Below, in pieces: positions 1-11,567 of a DNA stretch of 64,000 bases. How positions within the stretch are numbered: the stretch's first letter is position 1; every line of letters begins with the position of its first letter. The notes below the pieces were generated by a model that saw nothing but the letters and a program-made list of their open reading frames with translations, had not been told where the DNA came from and did not search any database. Position numbers and translations under genes: made by a program. The DNA is taken from assembly GCA_963573305.1 (NCBI GenBank), contig OY754330.1, forward strand, positions 22,044,596 through 22,108,595, read 5' to 3'. Origin of the DNA: Pyrrhosoma nymphula. Taxonomy: Eukaryota > Arthropoda > Insecta > Odonata > Coenagrionidae.

Positions 1-690
1 ATATCAAGGACGAATTACACAATCAAATACATCCAGCGACGAAAAGGATACAAGGGAAATCCCTCAATTCGTATTTTATGAATAACTTTCTATCAGATAT
101 TTTGGAGCACATTGATGATTCAAGCATTCTAGAAAATCATTCATACGGTGTTTGATATTTATATAACGTCATTTATTCGCATAATAATATTTTATGTACA
201 AATCTCCCTCACAATCTTCTCAGGGGAAGAGGACACTGATCAAAATTCCAAGTATTTACAATAATTTACGATTTCTGCAACCGTTTCCTCCAAATTGATG
301 AAGCCTGACTCGATATATGCAAACAGTGATAGTGTCCTACGGACGTCTCTTTAGCGGACTTAGATCAATTGGAAGAGAATACGTTATTTAGTTTCCCAAG
401 AAATGATTTTATTTCTGGATTACTCATTTGTCCGGTTATTGGTTATCCGGATGGGGTCCGATCCGAGTTAATCCGCATAAATGGAATTTTACTGATCATA
501 AATACTAACGATCCCACTAACATTTCAGCAAAGCATTAGCAGCATTACCTTAAGTGTAGTGCATGCTAATGATGCTTGAAGGAACCATGATCCCACCTCA
601 GGCCCAATCCTCAAAATCACACGAACTGCTAATATAGAGAAGTAAAGGCATAAATTCCATTGTGTCGCCCTAGTAATAAATTATAATTTG
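1..690 (+). repeat. Dispersed repeat R1, copy 1 (3' flank of F-box locus A)
   Basis: This non-coding stretch is closely related to 2669-3300 and 39500-40200, and its first 300 bp also occur at 37487-37790 and 48705-49010. Shared landmarks include CAAGGGAAATCCCTCA, GGGGAAGAGGACACTGA and GATTATCCGGATGGGGTCCG-like words. It lies downstream of F-box locus A just as the other long copies lie downstream of genes B and C. No conserved reading frame spans the copies, so I treat it as a repeat. Confidence 0.75.
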
Positions 691-826
691 TGGTAATGCA
701 TCAATAATCGTAGTTACACTAACTTTAAATGGATATAGGAAGTGTAATGCACGCTGATGACTACTCATCACTGTCAAACAATCATGATGTGGCTTGCAGG
801 GTACTTTGTAGATGGAGAATAAAAAT
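690..826 (+). mobile_element. CR1-group LINE 3' tail (family A), decayed
   Basis: It carries the family-A 3' UTR words GTAGTTACACTAACTTTA, a diverged TAATGCAYGYTGATGACTACTCA segment, and the terminal GTGGCTTGCAGGGTA..TTTGTAGATG. The same tail sits at the same place in R1 copies 2 and 3, so the insertion predates the spread of that repeat. Confidence 0.7.
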
Positions 827-1184
827 GGTCGACTCAACATTCCTGTGTACGCCGAATTGTTTTTGTCTGAAATACTCGCGAAAGGTTTACAGGAGAGAGA
901 CATACCTCAAAATCAGCATTTATAGGAGAGACACTCAGTTGCAAATCAGCTTAAAGTCCACGCGTAAATACTCAAATATCACTAAGGATTAGGGATGAAC
1001 AATAAAACTATTGATTATAAACGAGAAAATCAAATTAATGATATAAAAATGGGTGGTCATAAAAAATTGGAGAGAAGAGAAGGTGCCGTGCAGAGAAACC
1101 ATTACAAGCAAACCACGGAAAATCGAGGGATGACGACAAAAAGGTAACTTTAAATTTAAGCACTAGCCATTTTGGTCAAGGACA

Positions 1185-1190
1185 TTTATT
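1185..1190 (-). promoter_or_regulatory. Poly(A) signal AATAAA of F-box locus A
   Basis: On the minus strand AATAAA lies 57 bp past the exon-4 stop, the same place as in genes B, C and D, and is followed by a conserved TTGACCAA-type word. Confidence 0.55.
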
Positions 1191-1246
1191 GTACAAGTCT
1201 TTGGATACAATGTTTTCAACCTCAAAATGCCCGTAAACCACATTAG

Positions 1247-1904
1247 TCATACTCTCATCCTCCGCTTAAAAACACTCCCCGGTCGGTCTATGACGAAAGG
1301 CTGCCCGGACGGCCGGCTGGATGCACTGGAAGATAATGATACGGTGCCAAAAGGAGGGCCAAGCATGGTCTTCAGAGCTGGAAAAAAGATGCATCATTAG
1401 CTGTTATGAGTAAATCAAAATTTTATCATGACAATGAAATATAATTCTAAAATTTAAAAGTCAATCGAACAATGACAATTGCAAAATAAGACCCGGTACC
1501 AGCCCAGTAAATATAGCATTCCAGGTCCATTTAAATATATGGAACTCATATAACAAGAGTATTTACTTGAATCATGATAAGACACCAATTACAGTATAAT
1601 GTTTATCCTATCATAATTAATACGTTATCATTTTAAGATTCACAAATATAAGCTATCTTTCCCTAATTATCATTTTGAAAAACTATATTATATAACAATA
1701 GTTGTAATAGATCAAGTACCTATGTGCCTTACACAAAACTATTTTTGAGTGAATCTTAACTTCACCAAATTTAAGAGTTCGAAAGACTTACCTCAATATT
1801 TTAATGACCACCTCCGGAGGGAGACTCCCGAGGATGTCGAACCTGGGACTATCGTCTTCCGTGTAGCTTCCCATGAAGCAGAGGAGCGAGATGAAGGAAT
1901 CCAT
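1247..1904 (-). pseudogene. F-box protein pseudogene A (exons 1 and 4 only)
   Basis: Exon 1 (1904-1792) encodes MDSFISLLCFMGS followed by the first half of an F-box (LGSLPPEVVIKIL) and ends at a good GTAAGT donor. Exon 4 (1377-1247) keeps its CAG acceptor, full frame and TGA. Exons 2 and 3, which hold the rest of the F-box and the basic region, are missing. The 414 bp between the exons match intron 3 and then intron 1 of gene C, so one deletion joined the two introns. Splicing exon 1 (two bases over) to exon 4 (needs one base) would shift the frame. Homology to the gene C upstream region ends near 2040, between the expected start site and the TATA box, so the promoter is lost too. Called dead from structure alone. 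Confidence 0.85.
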
Positions 1905-2074
1905 CGGCAAGCGCAGAAGAGATATCGGTTATATGTATCGGGAAAAAGACCACAAAGTACTCACTCAATAACACTTAAAAGACAATCTCACTAAAAGAGC
2001 TTTACACCTCAACACAGTGGAGCAGATAATGCGAAGGAATTGGAGTCTCATATGCCCCTGAATAGGGACATTTG

Positions 2075-2660
2075 TTTCAGGGTGCGTTAACTTAAGAGTA
2101 AACTTTTGCCCTATGCCAGAATTTGCCTGCCAGACAAACTAGAAATTAGGAATATATGACATTTATTATTTCAGACGACAGAGCCTATTACGCTATTTGG
2201 CGTCCTGTGTTTACAATATTCGTTTTCTCTAACGATTAACTTAATGGTCTCCGATTGATTTAGTTTTTTCCTTATACTCCTTCCTTAAACTTTTAATCAC
2301 CTCCATGACTGGCGTTATTTTGACGTATTTATACAGGTTGTCATTGGTTGTTCTTTGTCGTATATTGAATATCGATCTTAGACATTTTCTTTCCATAATT
2401 TCAATTTAATTAACTCTTCCCTTGCTTAATAGGCCTGCCCATGTTGGCGCGGCATAGGATACAATAGGTCTGATATAAGTATTATATATTCTTCCTTTAA
2501 TTTCCAAATTTATTTTTTAGGATTGGAGCTAATCCAGTTTTAGATGACATATACTTACACTTAATGGTTTGGATGTGAGCTTCCATTGTTAGTGTTGCGT
2601 CAAGTTTTACTCCCAGGTAGTTAATTGTCTCACTCCATTCAATTGGTTGGCTTCCAATTT
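2075..2660 (-). mobile_element. Jockey-type LINE RT C-terminal remnant
   Basis: The minus strand reads ETINYLGVKLDATLTMEAHI and then KTGLAPILKN, matching the thumb and C-terminal region of the jockey elements at 22537 and 52346. Later parts (RQHGQAY.., CLRSIFN-like) need frame changes. It abuts the broken 5' end of F-box pseudogene A, so it may mark the event that removed the promoter. Confidence 0.7.
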
Positions 2661-2668
2661 TTAATTAG

Positions 2669-3640
2669 ATGGAGAACAAAAATGGTCGACTCATCATTTT
2701 TGTGTACGCCGATGCTCTCACTTACGGTGAAAAGGATCCGAGGTGCAGACATATAGCGTCATCTATTCGCATAATAAGATATTTATGTCCAAATATCCCT
2801 CACAAACTTCCCACTGGAAGAGGACACTTAAGCATTTGTCATAATTTACCATTTCTGTGCCCGTTTCCTCCAAAAAGACGAAGCCCGACGTGATATATGT
2901 AAACAGTGATAGTTGTTTACGGACGTTTCTTTAGCGTTCTTAGATCAATCCGAAGAGAATACATTAATTATTTTCTCAAGAAATATTTTCATTTGTGGAT
3001 TATCCAATTATCAGGTTATTGATTTTGCGGATGGGGTCCGATCACAATTAATCCGTATAAATGGAGTTTTACTGTATTTTAATACTAACGGTCCGACTAA
3101 CATTAGCAACAAAGCATTTGCAGTATTACCTAAAGTGTAGTGCATACTAATGATGTTTGAAGGAACAATAACCCCACCTCAGGCCCAATACTGAAAATCA
3201 TACGAAGTGATAATATAGGGAAAAGCAAAATTTCGATTGTGTCCCCCACATAATAAATAATTACTTGTATTAATGCATCAATAATCGTAGTTACACTAAC
3301 TATAATTGGATATAGTCAGTGCAATGCATGCTGATGTCTACTCATCACTGTCACACAATCTTTATGTGGCTTACAGGGTATTCTGTCGATGGAGAATAAA
3401 AATGGTCGATTCAACATTCCTGTGTACACAGATGCTCTCACTTACGGTGCAAAGGTTCTGCGATGCAGACATTTCTTGTATACCTGCATTTCGAAATGCA
3501 GTTAACCATTCAATTTTTCTTGTTATTGCTTACTATATCTTAAAACACCTGCCATGACCTGAAATACTCGCGAAAAGTTTACAGGAGAGCGACAAACCTC
3601 TAAATCTACAATTAAAGGAGAGACAATCATTTGCAAATTA
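2669..3640 (+). repeat. Dispersed repeat R1, copy 2, with an embedded LINE tail
   Basis: It matches 1-960 nearly end to end, including the family-A LINE tail (about 3290-3405). It lies directly downstream of F-box gene B. The copy starts abruptly after the jockey remnant, near the word AGATGGAGAACAAAAATGG, which recurs at the R1/LINE-tail junction. Confidence 0.75.
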
Positions 3641-3875
3641 GCTTAAAGCCCACGCGATAAATGCTCAAATAATACTAAGGATTAGGGATGAGCAATAAAA
3701 TGATTATAAACAAGAAAATGACACTGATATTATAAAAAATGGGTGGGAAAAATTAGCAGGGAAGAGATGGAGTCGTGCAGAGAACGCATGACAAGCAAGC
3801 CACGCAAAATCGAGAGATGACGACAAGGAGGTAGGTAACTTTAAATAATAGCACTAGCCATCTTGGTCAAGGAAA

Positions 3876-3881
3876 TTTATT
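3876..3881 (-). promoter_or_regulatory. Poly(A) signal AATAAA of F-box gene B
   Basis: AATAAA on the minus strand starts 57 bp past the stop codon at 3938. It is embedded in a block conserved with gene C (GCAATAAATTTCCTTGACCA). Confidence 0.65.
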
Positions 3882-3937
3882 GCACAAGTCTTTGGATACA
3901 ATGTTGTCAACTCCACAAAACCCGTAAACCATAATAG

Positions 3938-5947
3938 TCATACTCTCATGCTCCGCTTAGAAACACTTCCCGGTCGGTCTACGACGAAAGGGTGCCCGGA
4001 CGTCCGGCTGGATGCACTCGAAGATACGGTGCCAATAGGAAGACCAAGCATGGTCCCAAGAGCTGGAAAAAAGACGAAATGCATCATTAACTCTGTTGTG
4101 AGCAAATCAAAATCTTATCGTGATAATGAAATATAACTGTAAAATTCAATAGAGCATCTAACAATGATAATTGCAAAATAAGACCTGGTACCAGCTCAGT
4201 CAATAGAGCAGTACAGTAGTGAGAAGTACAGAAGAAGCACAGTAGTCAGTAATACAGAAGAAGTACAGTAGTGGCAGCAGTGCAACTCTAACCATAGGCG
4301 TACTTCGCTCCAACTACATATACGTGCATTATTGCTTTTAAAACGCATTTTGGTGAAACTGACGTAGACACACCCATTTCTCGTGACATACCGGTGACGC
4401 TCATGAGTAGAGCTCAAACATGTGAAGCTAATATGTGAAGTGTGAAAAATGCATTTGCACACAAAATAAGGAAATCAGGTAATGCAAAAGCATAAAAAAC
4501 ATTGAATCGCCTCCGAATGCACAACTTTGTAAAATGCATAAACAAAAAATGTATGACTTATTACAATTAGAAATTGCAACACGAATGTAACTTTAGCTCT
4601 TAGACTGTAATTAAATAAAAACTTGACCGAAATCATAAAATATTAGAAGACCAAAAACTAATCTGCCTAACCCAAACTCACTATATAGTGTGTGTAGTGG
4701 TTCCAAACAGCTCTGCGTAACACAAAAAGATGATAAACTTCAAGATAAGTAAGTAAATTTAGAAATCGCAGGGGTACGGCATTTGGTAGTGCTTAACGCA
4801 ATGGAAGCTATCTCAAGAATTAACACGATAACATCGCTTACCTTTCCGGGTGGCGTTCCTGGCCTTGCGCACGGTCATTTTTATTAACGTGTTGCTGCCT
4901 CTGGAAATTATGACAGGTCCAGGTCTCTTCGCAGGAGAAACAACTGCAAATGAGAGAATGTTTATCAGTAAATCAATCCATCACTTCCTCAGAAGATACT
5001 ATTCAAATACTATTCATACACGAGACAGTGTATGAGAAACAGAAATTAAAGATAATAACATATTTCTAAAATTTCTTACCTCGATTTGATTTCAATGTCC
5101 TCATTTCATAGCACTCGTTTCTCGCATCGAAGGGTCGCCCGTTCTGACCACCCCGCAGAGTGCGAATCCGTATGTTCAACGGCATCGCCCTCTCCTTCCT
5201 CAACCGACAGAGATGTTGGTGGACACGAGATCTCAGCTCGGGGTCGCAGTGTATATAAGACAGCCATGTCTTATTCACTAGGGCACAGGACAACAGAGTG
5301 GAAGGATCCAACATCCTATAAAAAAATAAAAGTTGGTGTTTCGGTTAATTTACTCATCAAATCCATGACAGCAAAAACATACACAGAAAACTAGTGGAAG
5401 GTTTCGAAATTAAATATGATTATATTTATAATATTTCACATAAAATACATAGAGCCCACAAATTAACTGTCATTCCCTGTGTCATCGAGCCGAGTGTGAA
5501 AAACTGAATCAAAATACATCATCCTTATTTCTATTTCACAATTCATGAACATCAATAGCTGTGATAATCAGTCCCGCATACAAATAGCATTAGTTACAAT
5601 TGACTTTGCAAAAGAACCAGGATAATTAAGACAATTTCTGTTGGTCTAAGTCACAAATGATGTTCATGTTTAATAAAACACCTGAATATTACTAATCATT
5701 ATATTGAAACGAGAGAATGATTAAAAATGATTCTCGTTACTCAGTCATGCCACGAAATTTCCTCGTTAAATGCATTAAATACCTTAATTGTACTGTACAA
5801 AATATTACCAAATATAAGAGTGTGAATTACTTACCTCGATATCTTGATGACCATCTCCGGAGGAAAGCTTCCAAGGATGTCGAACCTGGGAGAATCGTCG
5901 TCCGTTCGGCTTCCCATGAAGCAAAGGAGCGAGATGAAGGAATCCAT
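3938..5947 (-). CDS. F-box protein gene B, complete four-exon gene
   Basis: Exons: 5947-5835, 5315-5080, 4943-4842 and 4062-3938, totalling 576 nt (191 aa plus TGA). All introns are GT-AG with phases 2, 1 and 1, the same as in gene C. Exons 1-2 encode the F-box at residues about 25-65 (FPPEMVIKISR, LLSCALVNKTWLSYI), known in this family to bind Skp1 in SCF ubiquitin ligases. A basic region follows (IRIRTLRGGQNGRPF, then VRKARNATRK), ending in a Ser/Gly-rich tail with SKRSMRV. The start is the only ATG with the conserved MDSFISLLCFMGSR context and follows a TATA promoter. Two usually hydrophobic F-box positions are altered relative to gene C (L to F in LPPE, L to S in IKILR), which may weaken Skp1 binding. 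There is no recognisable substrate domain, so the target is unknown. Confidence 0.85.
4210..4282 (+). repeat. Imperfect short tandem repeat in intron 3 of gene B
   Basis: The unit is approximately GTACAGTAGTnnGAAGTACAGAAGAA, repeated about three times (CAGTAGT at three places, ACAGAAGAAG twice). It lies wholly inside the intron and is absent from gene C. Confidence 0.6.
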
Positions 5948-6128
5948 CGCAAAGAACAGTGGAGAAATCAGGAGTTGATCTCTTGCACAACGGAGTTGAT
6001 CACTCACAACAGGAATACACCACGGACTACTCAAGAATACTTGGAAACAATGGTCAGAAACTCGCTACTAGAGATTTACACGTCAAGACGATGGAGCAGA
6101 AAATGCGGAATGTTGGAGAGGAACCCGG

Positions 6129-6227
6129 CTATTTATGTCACCACAGCAAGCCGTTGCAACTGCAAGGCCCGACCGCCCGCCCCTCCCCCAAAAATGAAAG
6201 GTGGGTGCAATTAGACGCCCCTATTGG
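6129..6227 (-). promoter_or_regulatory. TATA / GC-rich / CCAAT promoter of F-box gene B
   Basis: Reading toward the gene there is an inverted ATTGG (CCAAT box, 6223-6227), a GC-rich GGGGGAGGGGCGGGCGG-type block, GTTGCAACGG, then CATAAATAG (6129-6137). The order and spacing match gene C (86 against 88 bp from TATA to CCAAT). Transcription would start near 6100, giving a 5' UTR of about 150 nt. The TATA core has C in place of the first T found in gene C. Confidence 0.65.
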
Positions 6228-6239
6228 TCTAAAACCTTA

Positions 6240-7912
6240 TGTAACGGTTTTCCATGCCCCATCTCTTTTCGATCACAAACTCTATACCTTATATATTAAT
6301 ATTAAATATAATATAATATATTGATGGTTTGTGGTAAAGATAAAGTGGATGATGAAGAGAGATGAAAATTTTCAAATAAAAATTAATTATCGTGGAAACA
6401 AGAAATATTTAAAATAATCACTGTCAAAAATCATAATTTGAATACACCACACAAGAAGTGAAAAAGATCTGAACACAACCATTCAATTGTACAGAAAAAA
6501 TCAGCATATATAAAATAAATAAATAAGCAAAAAGTGTAATACCTCTCAATGCTAAAACATAATAAGTTTGAAAGTGAGGATTTTGGCCATTTACATAAAA
6601 AGGTTTAGCAAGTTTTTCCAGCATTCCAGAAACGTTCCTCTAATTTAAGGAGTAATGAATTGATAGTAAATTATTGGAAAATCAGCATAGTGTATTTAAT
6701 TAAACTCGTAATATAAGAAGCTTTACTGTATAATATCCTTCAGTTTGCTTTGAAATATTAACGACGTATTTTAACTACTATTACATCCAGCAGAAATTTG
6801 TTTTCACTGGGAGTTTAATTTGTTATACAATGTCTTACGCAAAAACTCACAACCAGCAGACTTTTAAACAACAGTTTCATACCAATTAATATAATTAAAA
6901 CCTTGATATGTCAATACTCAACATTTACCTCGAGTATAAAGACTATTTAAGCTATAAAATTAGCTTGCATTATAACTTGGGTGACTTTAAATGGCAGCAA
7001 ATACTCTTAGATAATTCAAAAAGCCTCGAACAAGGGAGAATCAAAAATAAAATAGAGCTTCTTGCAAAGAGCATGAAGGAATTCAAAGGAAAATAAGACT
7101 TCATAGCAATAGTCATGACAGTATGCATTGAGCGGTTAAAGAGTGCTCAGGAAAGTTAAACAAGTAATTGGGAATAGTAGGACTGAGAGATCATTCTTAA
7201 ATAATTCAAAACTCGTCTCATTAATTAGCAACTAATTGTCAAGAAGAAAGTTGGGAAAACAGTGTTTTTTATAAATTGGAAACGGCCCTTTGAGTAAGGA
7301 AGAGGGTAACGATTTTCCGTAAAGACTGCGGCATGCAATTTGCTTCCAACACAACAGCATCTATGGAGTGCCTTACGCATAACCTCTGCATGTAATTGAT
7401 TGATTGATTTACAGTATCAACTTATATAATAATTGTGACATATTTCAGTTTATGTAGCTTTGAGAAGGTATGCAGGATACTACTCATCCATCTATTTAGT
7501 GTGTACTACATTCCAGAAAAAAGAATAAGATAAACATGAATTAATGAATCACAAAAATCTATGTAAACAGATTTCCCATGCAGGAAACAAATTTAAAAGT
7601 CTCCGAAAATAAATAAAACAATGTTGTTTTTTTTCTTGATCATAGACAAATAATATAAAGTACTAACATCATTAAGAGAGAGGCGATAAGGAATCCTAAA
7701 AAGGTCAGGTGGATTTAAAATCTGATATCTAGGAGACCTTACGCATGAGTAATTAAAGGAATCATAGGCAGATTGTGTTTTGCCATATTTTAATTAAAAA
7801 TTAAGTCGATTTTAATTTCCACGACGGCGAAATATTGATTCGCTAAATACTAAAAAGTTAAAATGGAATTCTTTGAGCCTGTTATCAGGAACGCGAAAGC
7901 AGCTACGAAAAT
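6240..7912. other. AT-rich intergenic sequence, nothing recognised
   Basis: Only short unsupported open frames occur. I see no RNA gene, no clear transposon end and no copy of the window's repeat families. Confidence 0.5.
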
Positions 7913-8096
7913 CGGATACAAAAACTGATAGGTCACATCTCCGTAAATAGGTATGTTTCTAAATCTAACCGCTGTAAACAGCACTCCTCTTATGATCGGT
8001 GGACTTTCAGTATCCAAATATGGGATCACCTGATGCGTAACCAATTGCTATAAGTTTGTCATTAATTAGCCAATCCCCGTCTTGCTAGATATTGCA

Positions 8097-8172
8097 TGTT
8101 GATAATTACTCACCCCCTGCCACACACCTCTGAGGTGGCTTGCAGGGTATTTTGTAGATGTAGATGTAGCAT
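8097..8172 (+). mobile_element. LINE 3' tail, family A
   Basis: GCATGTTG, ACTCACCCCCTGCCACACA, then GGTGGCTTGCAGGGTATTTT and the GTAGATGTAGATGTAG tail. Only the tail remains, as expected for a strongly 5'-truncated LINE copy. Confidence 0.75.
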
Positions 8173-8335
8173 ACCGTTTAATCTTCAACCACCACTATGG
8201 AAATATGGACAATAAAAGCAATTAGTTCATACAATAATAATACCTATAAAGAATGAAACTCATAAGGTGGGAAACAATTACTGATTAGTTTTTCGAGATT
8301 TGCCGCGATTGGAGAAAAATTCGAAAGCCTCATCA

Positions 8336-8396
8336 GCAATCCCCCCTGACGCACACCCTTTAGGTGGCTTGCACGGTATTTTGTAGATGTAGAACT
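8336..8396 (+). mobile_element. LINE 3' tail, mixed type
   Basis: CCCCCTGACGCACACCCTTTAGGTGGCTTGCACGG and ATTTTGTAGATGTAG are present. The stem arms are mismatched here (CCCTG against CACGG). Confidence 0.6.
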
Positions 8397-8639
8397 GTTA
8401 AAAACAGAGGAAGCCAACACTCGATGGATTTCAATTATTATGAAACGTTGGAGGGGAGTGAATTTTCAATATATAACTAAATCGCAGAGAGAAAATGAAG
8501 AAAGGAGGACAAGTAAAAGAGGCTGGAGAGGGCTTATAAAATTAGATTTGGAGGTGTTAACCAAATAATCAGGAATGAAAGAAGTTGTTAGCAAAGACAA
8601 AAGCCAACAGAAATGTTTTTCAACCTCAGACATCTCGAT

Positions 8640-9200
8640 TATTCGCAGCAAAGGATACTCTGTCTTTTATTACAGCATTTTTTGCCAAGGTTCACGGCGT
8701 GCCGCCGCACTCAATGTTATGCAGGACCACCGGACCATTTAAAATCATAATTGCATATGTATTAACGATATAAATGAAGTCATTTAGATCGTTTTCGATA
8801 ATTTGGAGATGGCGTTAACGGTGCAGAGGGAATTTCGTAGTCCTAATTCCAATCAAACGTAAGCTAATGATTTTAGGGCATTCCACATGTGGTGCGACAC
8901 ATGGTAGTTGGAATTTTCTCTTAAAAAATGTTCAGTGATAAATGTCTGGAAAATGAAAAACTATCTTCATTGAACGCACTACCCTCGGTATAATGGATAA
9001 AGCACAAAATCCGTTAATTACCCTGGTGTTACCATGGCTCGTGATATTTCGCGGAGTAAACACATTCAGGAAATATTAGGTTAAGCTAATCACGGAATAG
9101 ATACATTGAGATTTTTCAACACTATTTTACACGCGACACTAAGTCTCGAATTACGATAAATAGAATTTACGACAACACGGACATGGAATTAGATCTCGTC
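8640..9200 (+). mobile_element. Degenerate CR1-group LINE RT fragment
   Basis: Joining frames shows fragments of the RT seen intact at 49871: NDINEVI (for INDI), LEMALTVQREF (for KDLD..), WCDTW, YPGVTMARDISRSKHIQEI and GQANR-like ANHGID. Many stops and shifts are present. A shorter copy lies at 13910-14260 in the second half of the duplication. Confidence 0.6.
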
Positions 9201-9299
9201 CTCTTTTTTATTTCTCCCGTTGATGCATTTGCGCAATTATTCTGGATATTAACCGTTATACGTGACGCATTTTCTATTGTAATTTCCTCCATTCATCAG

Positions 9300-9880
9300 A
9301 GTTAACCGAACGATAACGGACCATAACAGCTGCCAATGAGACTATTATCTAGGTCTGTCGTTAGGTAGTGTAGCTCTTAGTAGTAGTAGTACTCCGTAAT
9401 ACTTGAATCCTTTTCTGTTACCTAGCAGTAACAGGACGCCGTGCATGTTTTCTACATAAGCCTTGAGTCTCTGTCCATTTGTGTAGTTGAGAGATACATA
9501 TATATTAACGTTCCCTCTCGATTGTAATAATATCTGTAGTGTGGAGCATGCTTCGCCTCGTAACAAGCATTAGTGATTTATGCTAATGCATAATTAGTCC
9601 TTAAACTAACTTTAGGGTATAGTTTAATGCATGTTGGTGAATACTCACCCCCTGCCACACACCCCAGAGGTGGCTTGCAGGGTGTTTTGTAGATTTAGAT
9701 ACCGAAACAGCTGCCAATGAGACCTATCAATCCCTCCCCTCTCTCACGAACAACCATTGTGTTAATATCTGTGGTGTAGTATTGCTTGCTTGTGAGGTTT
9801 TGCCTCGTGATAACCATTAGCGATTCATGCTAATGCATAATTATTCGTAGTTACACTAATTTTCATAATTTAACTTTGTA
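9300..9880 (+). mobile_element. LINE 3' UTR copies, family A (two, adjoining)
   Basis: 9318-9700 matches the 3' UTR of the CR1-group element at 17477-17880: GGACCATAACAGCTGCCAATG, CTTAGTAGTAGTAGTACT, CTGTTACCTAG, then the hairpin and TTTTGTAGAT end. A second shorter fragment (9703-9880) begins again at GAAACAGCTGCCAATGAGAC. Confidence 0.75.
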
Positions 9881-10159
9881 ATTTTCACAATGGTTAATTT
9901 AAGATGAAAGCGATGGTCTGCAAGTGTGCCATTGTCAAAATTGCAAAAGTTAAATTATTTATTCAGTGCTATTTCTCCCTCGTTTAACATAGTATGGAAT
10001 ACGCTGCAAGCATTTAGGATCCTAATAAAAAAAAGCTCTCTAGCGTACTTATGTATAATAACCACGCTAGAAGACATACTGATAATATTTACCAAATGTT
10101 TAAAATGCAGCATTATAGCCTTGAAAGCCGTCATGATTGAAATGCAGATGCTACGCTTA

Positions 10160-10318
10160 ACTAATCCCACCACTAGGGTGGGTGATTCCACACCAGGAAT
10201 GCAGCACTCGTCCCAGAACAAATCCGAACCTCGCACGCTCCCCCTGGCTCTAGGCGCAGGCCAAAGGTAGTCAGAACAGTGCGCAGTCCAACCGGTTTGC
10301 AGGGTACTATATAGATGT
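10160..10318 (-). mobile_element. LINE 3' UTR fragment, family B
   Basis: The minus strand contains the family-B words CCTGCGCCTAGAGCCAGGG, GCGTGCGAGGTTCGG and CTGGTGTGGAATCACCCACC, equivalent to 51777-51890. A separate plus-strand tail remnant (GTTTGCAGGGTACTATATAG) abuts it near 10298. Confidence 0.65.
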
Positions 10319-11192
10319 GATACTCAGGTGCACTGCCTGCATAGATATAGCGGGGAAAATCAAGAATCCGATGACGGGGAAAATGTTACCAATTAAATAA
10401 ATCTATTTGGAAAAGGTAAAACTGACATTGAGAGGGTAGAATGAAAATAAGAAAGCACATATTTGGCCGTAATGACTAACAATTCTGCAATTCTAGTTAA
10501 GCTAAAACACTATAGCAAAAAACACTTAACAACCAGAAATTTTGAAAAAAAAAACGAATTGGATAAATGTGCTCACATGCATGCCTTTGAAAATAATCTC
10601 CATGCAAAAACATTGTGGTCACTTTGTGGGGTTTTATGTAGAAATAGATCATCATATCTTGCATAGGGTGACCCTCGGAACGTTGCCGCACCAACATTAA
10701 CACACCAAAAACACTGGTTCAACATATTTATCACTTTGAGACCAAAATACACTCCCCAAAATAATAATCTTTCATCCACCATCACCACAATTAGGCACTG
10801 ACCACACCGCTGCACACAATGAAGTAATACACGCTCTTGAATTCACTCGGGCACATTTTTCCTGCATTTTTCCCGCCACACACTATTTAGGCGGCTTGCA
10901 GAGTAGACGTGAATGAATTCCCTTTTTCCATGGAGACAAAGCAGAGATTGACGACTTAGTAATGCTTATCACTTAGAAAGTATTGATACAACAATTTAGA
11001 TGTATTTTTCTACTCCCGAAAAAAGATATGTTGGCAAGCACTCGTTTACGAAACCACACAATGTGCACACGAATGTCAAATTTATAAAGCCACTGAAAAC
11101 ATTCACTCCGATGAAAAAATATCACCACGTAGCGACCTGTATGTTTCCATTACAAGGGTATTAATGTATCAAACCACAGAATTAATTGCGCA

Positions 11193-11567
11193 TTACCGAT
11201 ATTGGAAGTCCACATATGTGACCACAAAGAGCACGAAACCCGATACATCCGCGCTCCTGAAAAACAGGATGGGTACTAGACAAACAGCTGATTGAGAAAA
11301 TTCGATGGCCTTCACAATCCAGTGATGAGTAAAAAGCAGGTGATATGATGTGAGGCCCACTTGACTGAAATACCTCTTTAAAGAAGAGTGTCGAGGCCAA
11401 ACATCATCAGTATTCGAGGTCAAATTCTCTTTCAGGCGGCGATCCAACGCCCATAAAATAAGGGCATAAACCGAAGTGCAGACGCAAATTAAGGAATGTT
11501 TTTCGGATGCGTCACAAATAACTGCGATCATGGTACTAAGTCTACTGTCACCCATTGAGGATGTCAA
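11193..11567 (-). other. 124-codon open frame in duplicated host-type sequence, copy 1
   Basis: The frame starts MTSSMGDSRLSTMIAVICDA and ends VVTYVDFQYR, followed by a possible GTAATG donor. The same full-length frame is kept at 16679-17053, differing at roughly a dozen residues. It contains hydrophobic stretches (SLICVCTSVYALILWAL; SAVCLVPILFF). I cannot assign a family. A chemoreceptor exon was considered but no diagnostic motif is visible. Most differences between the copies change the amino acid, which argues against constraint. Confidence 0.25.

Noticed and set aside
4196..4462. 88-codon minus-strand open frame
   Set aside because: It lies in intron 3 of F-box gene B and partly in a short tandem repeat; no homologue in the other gene copies.
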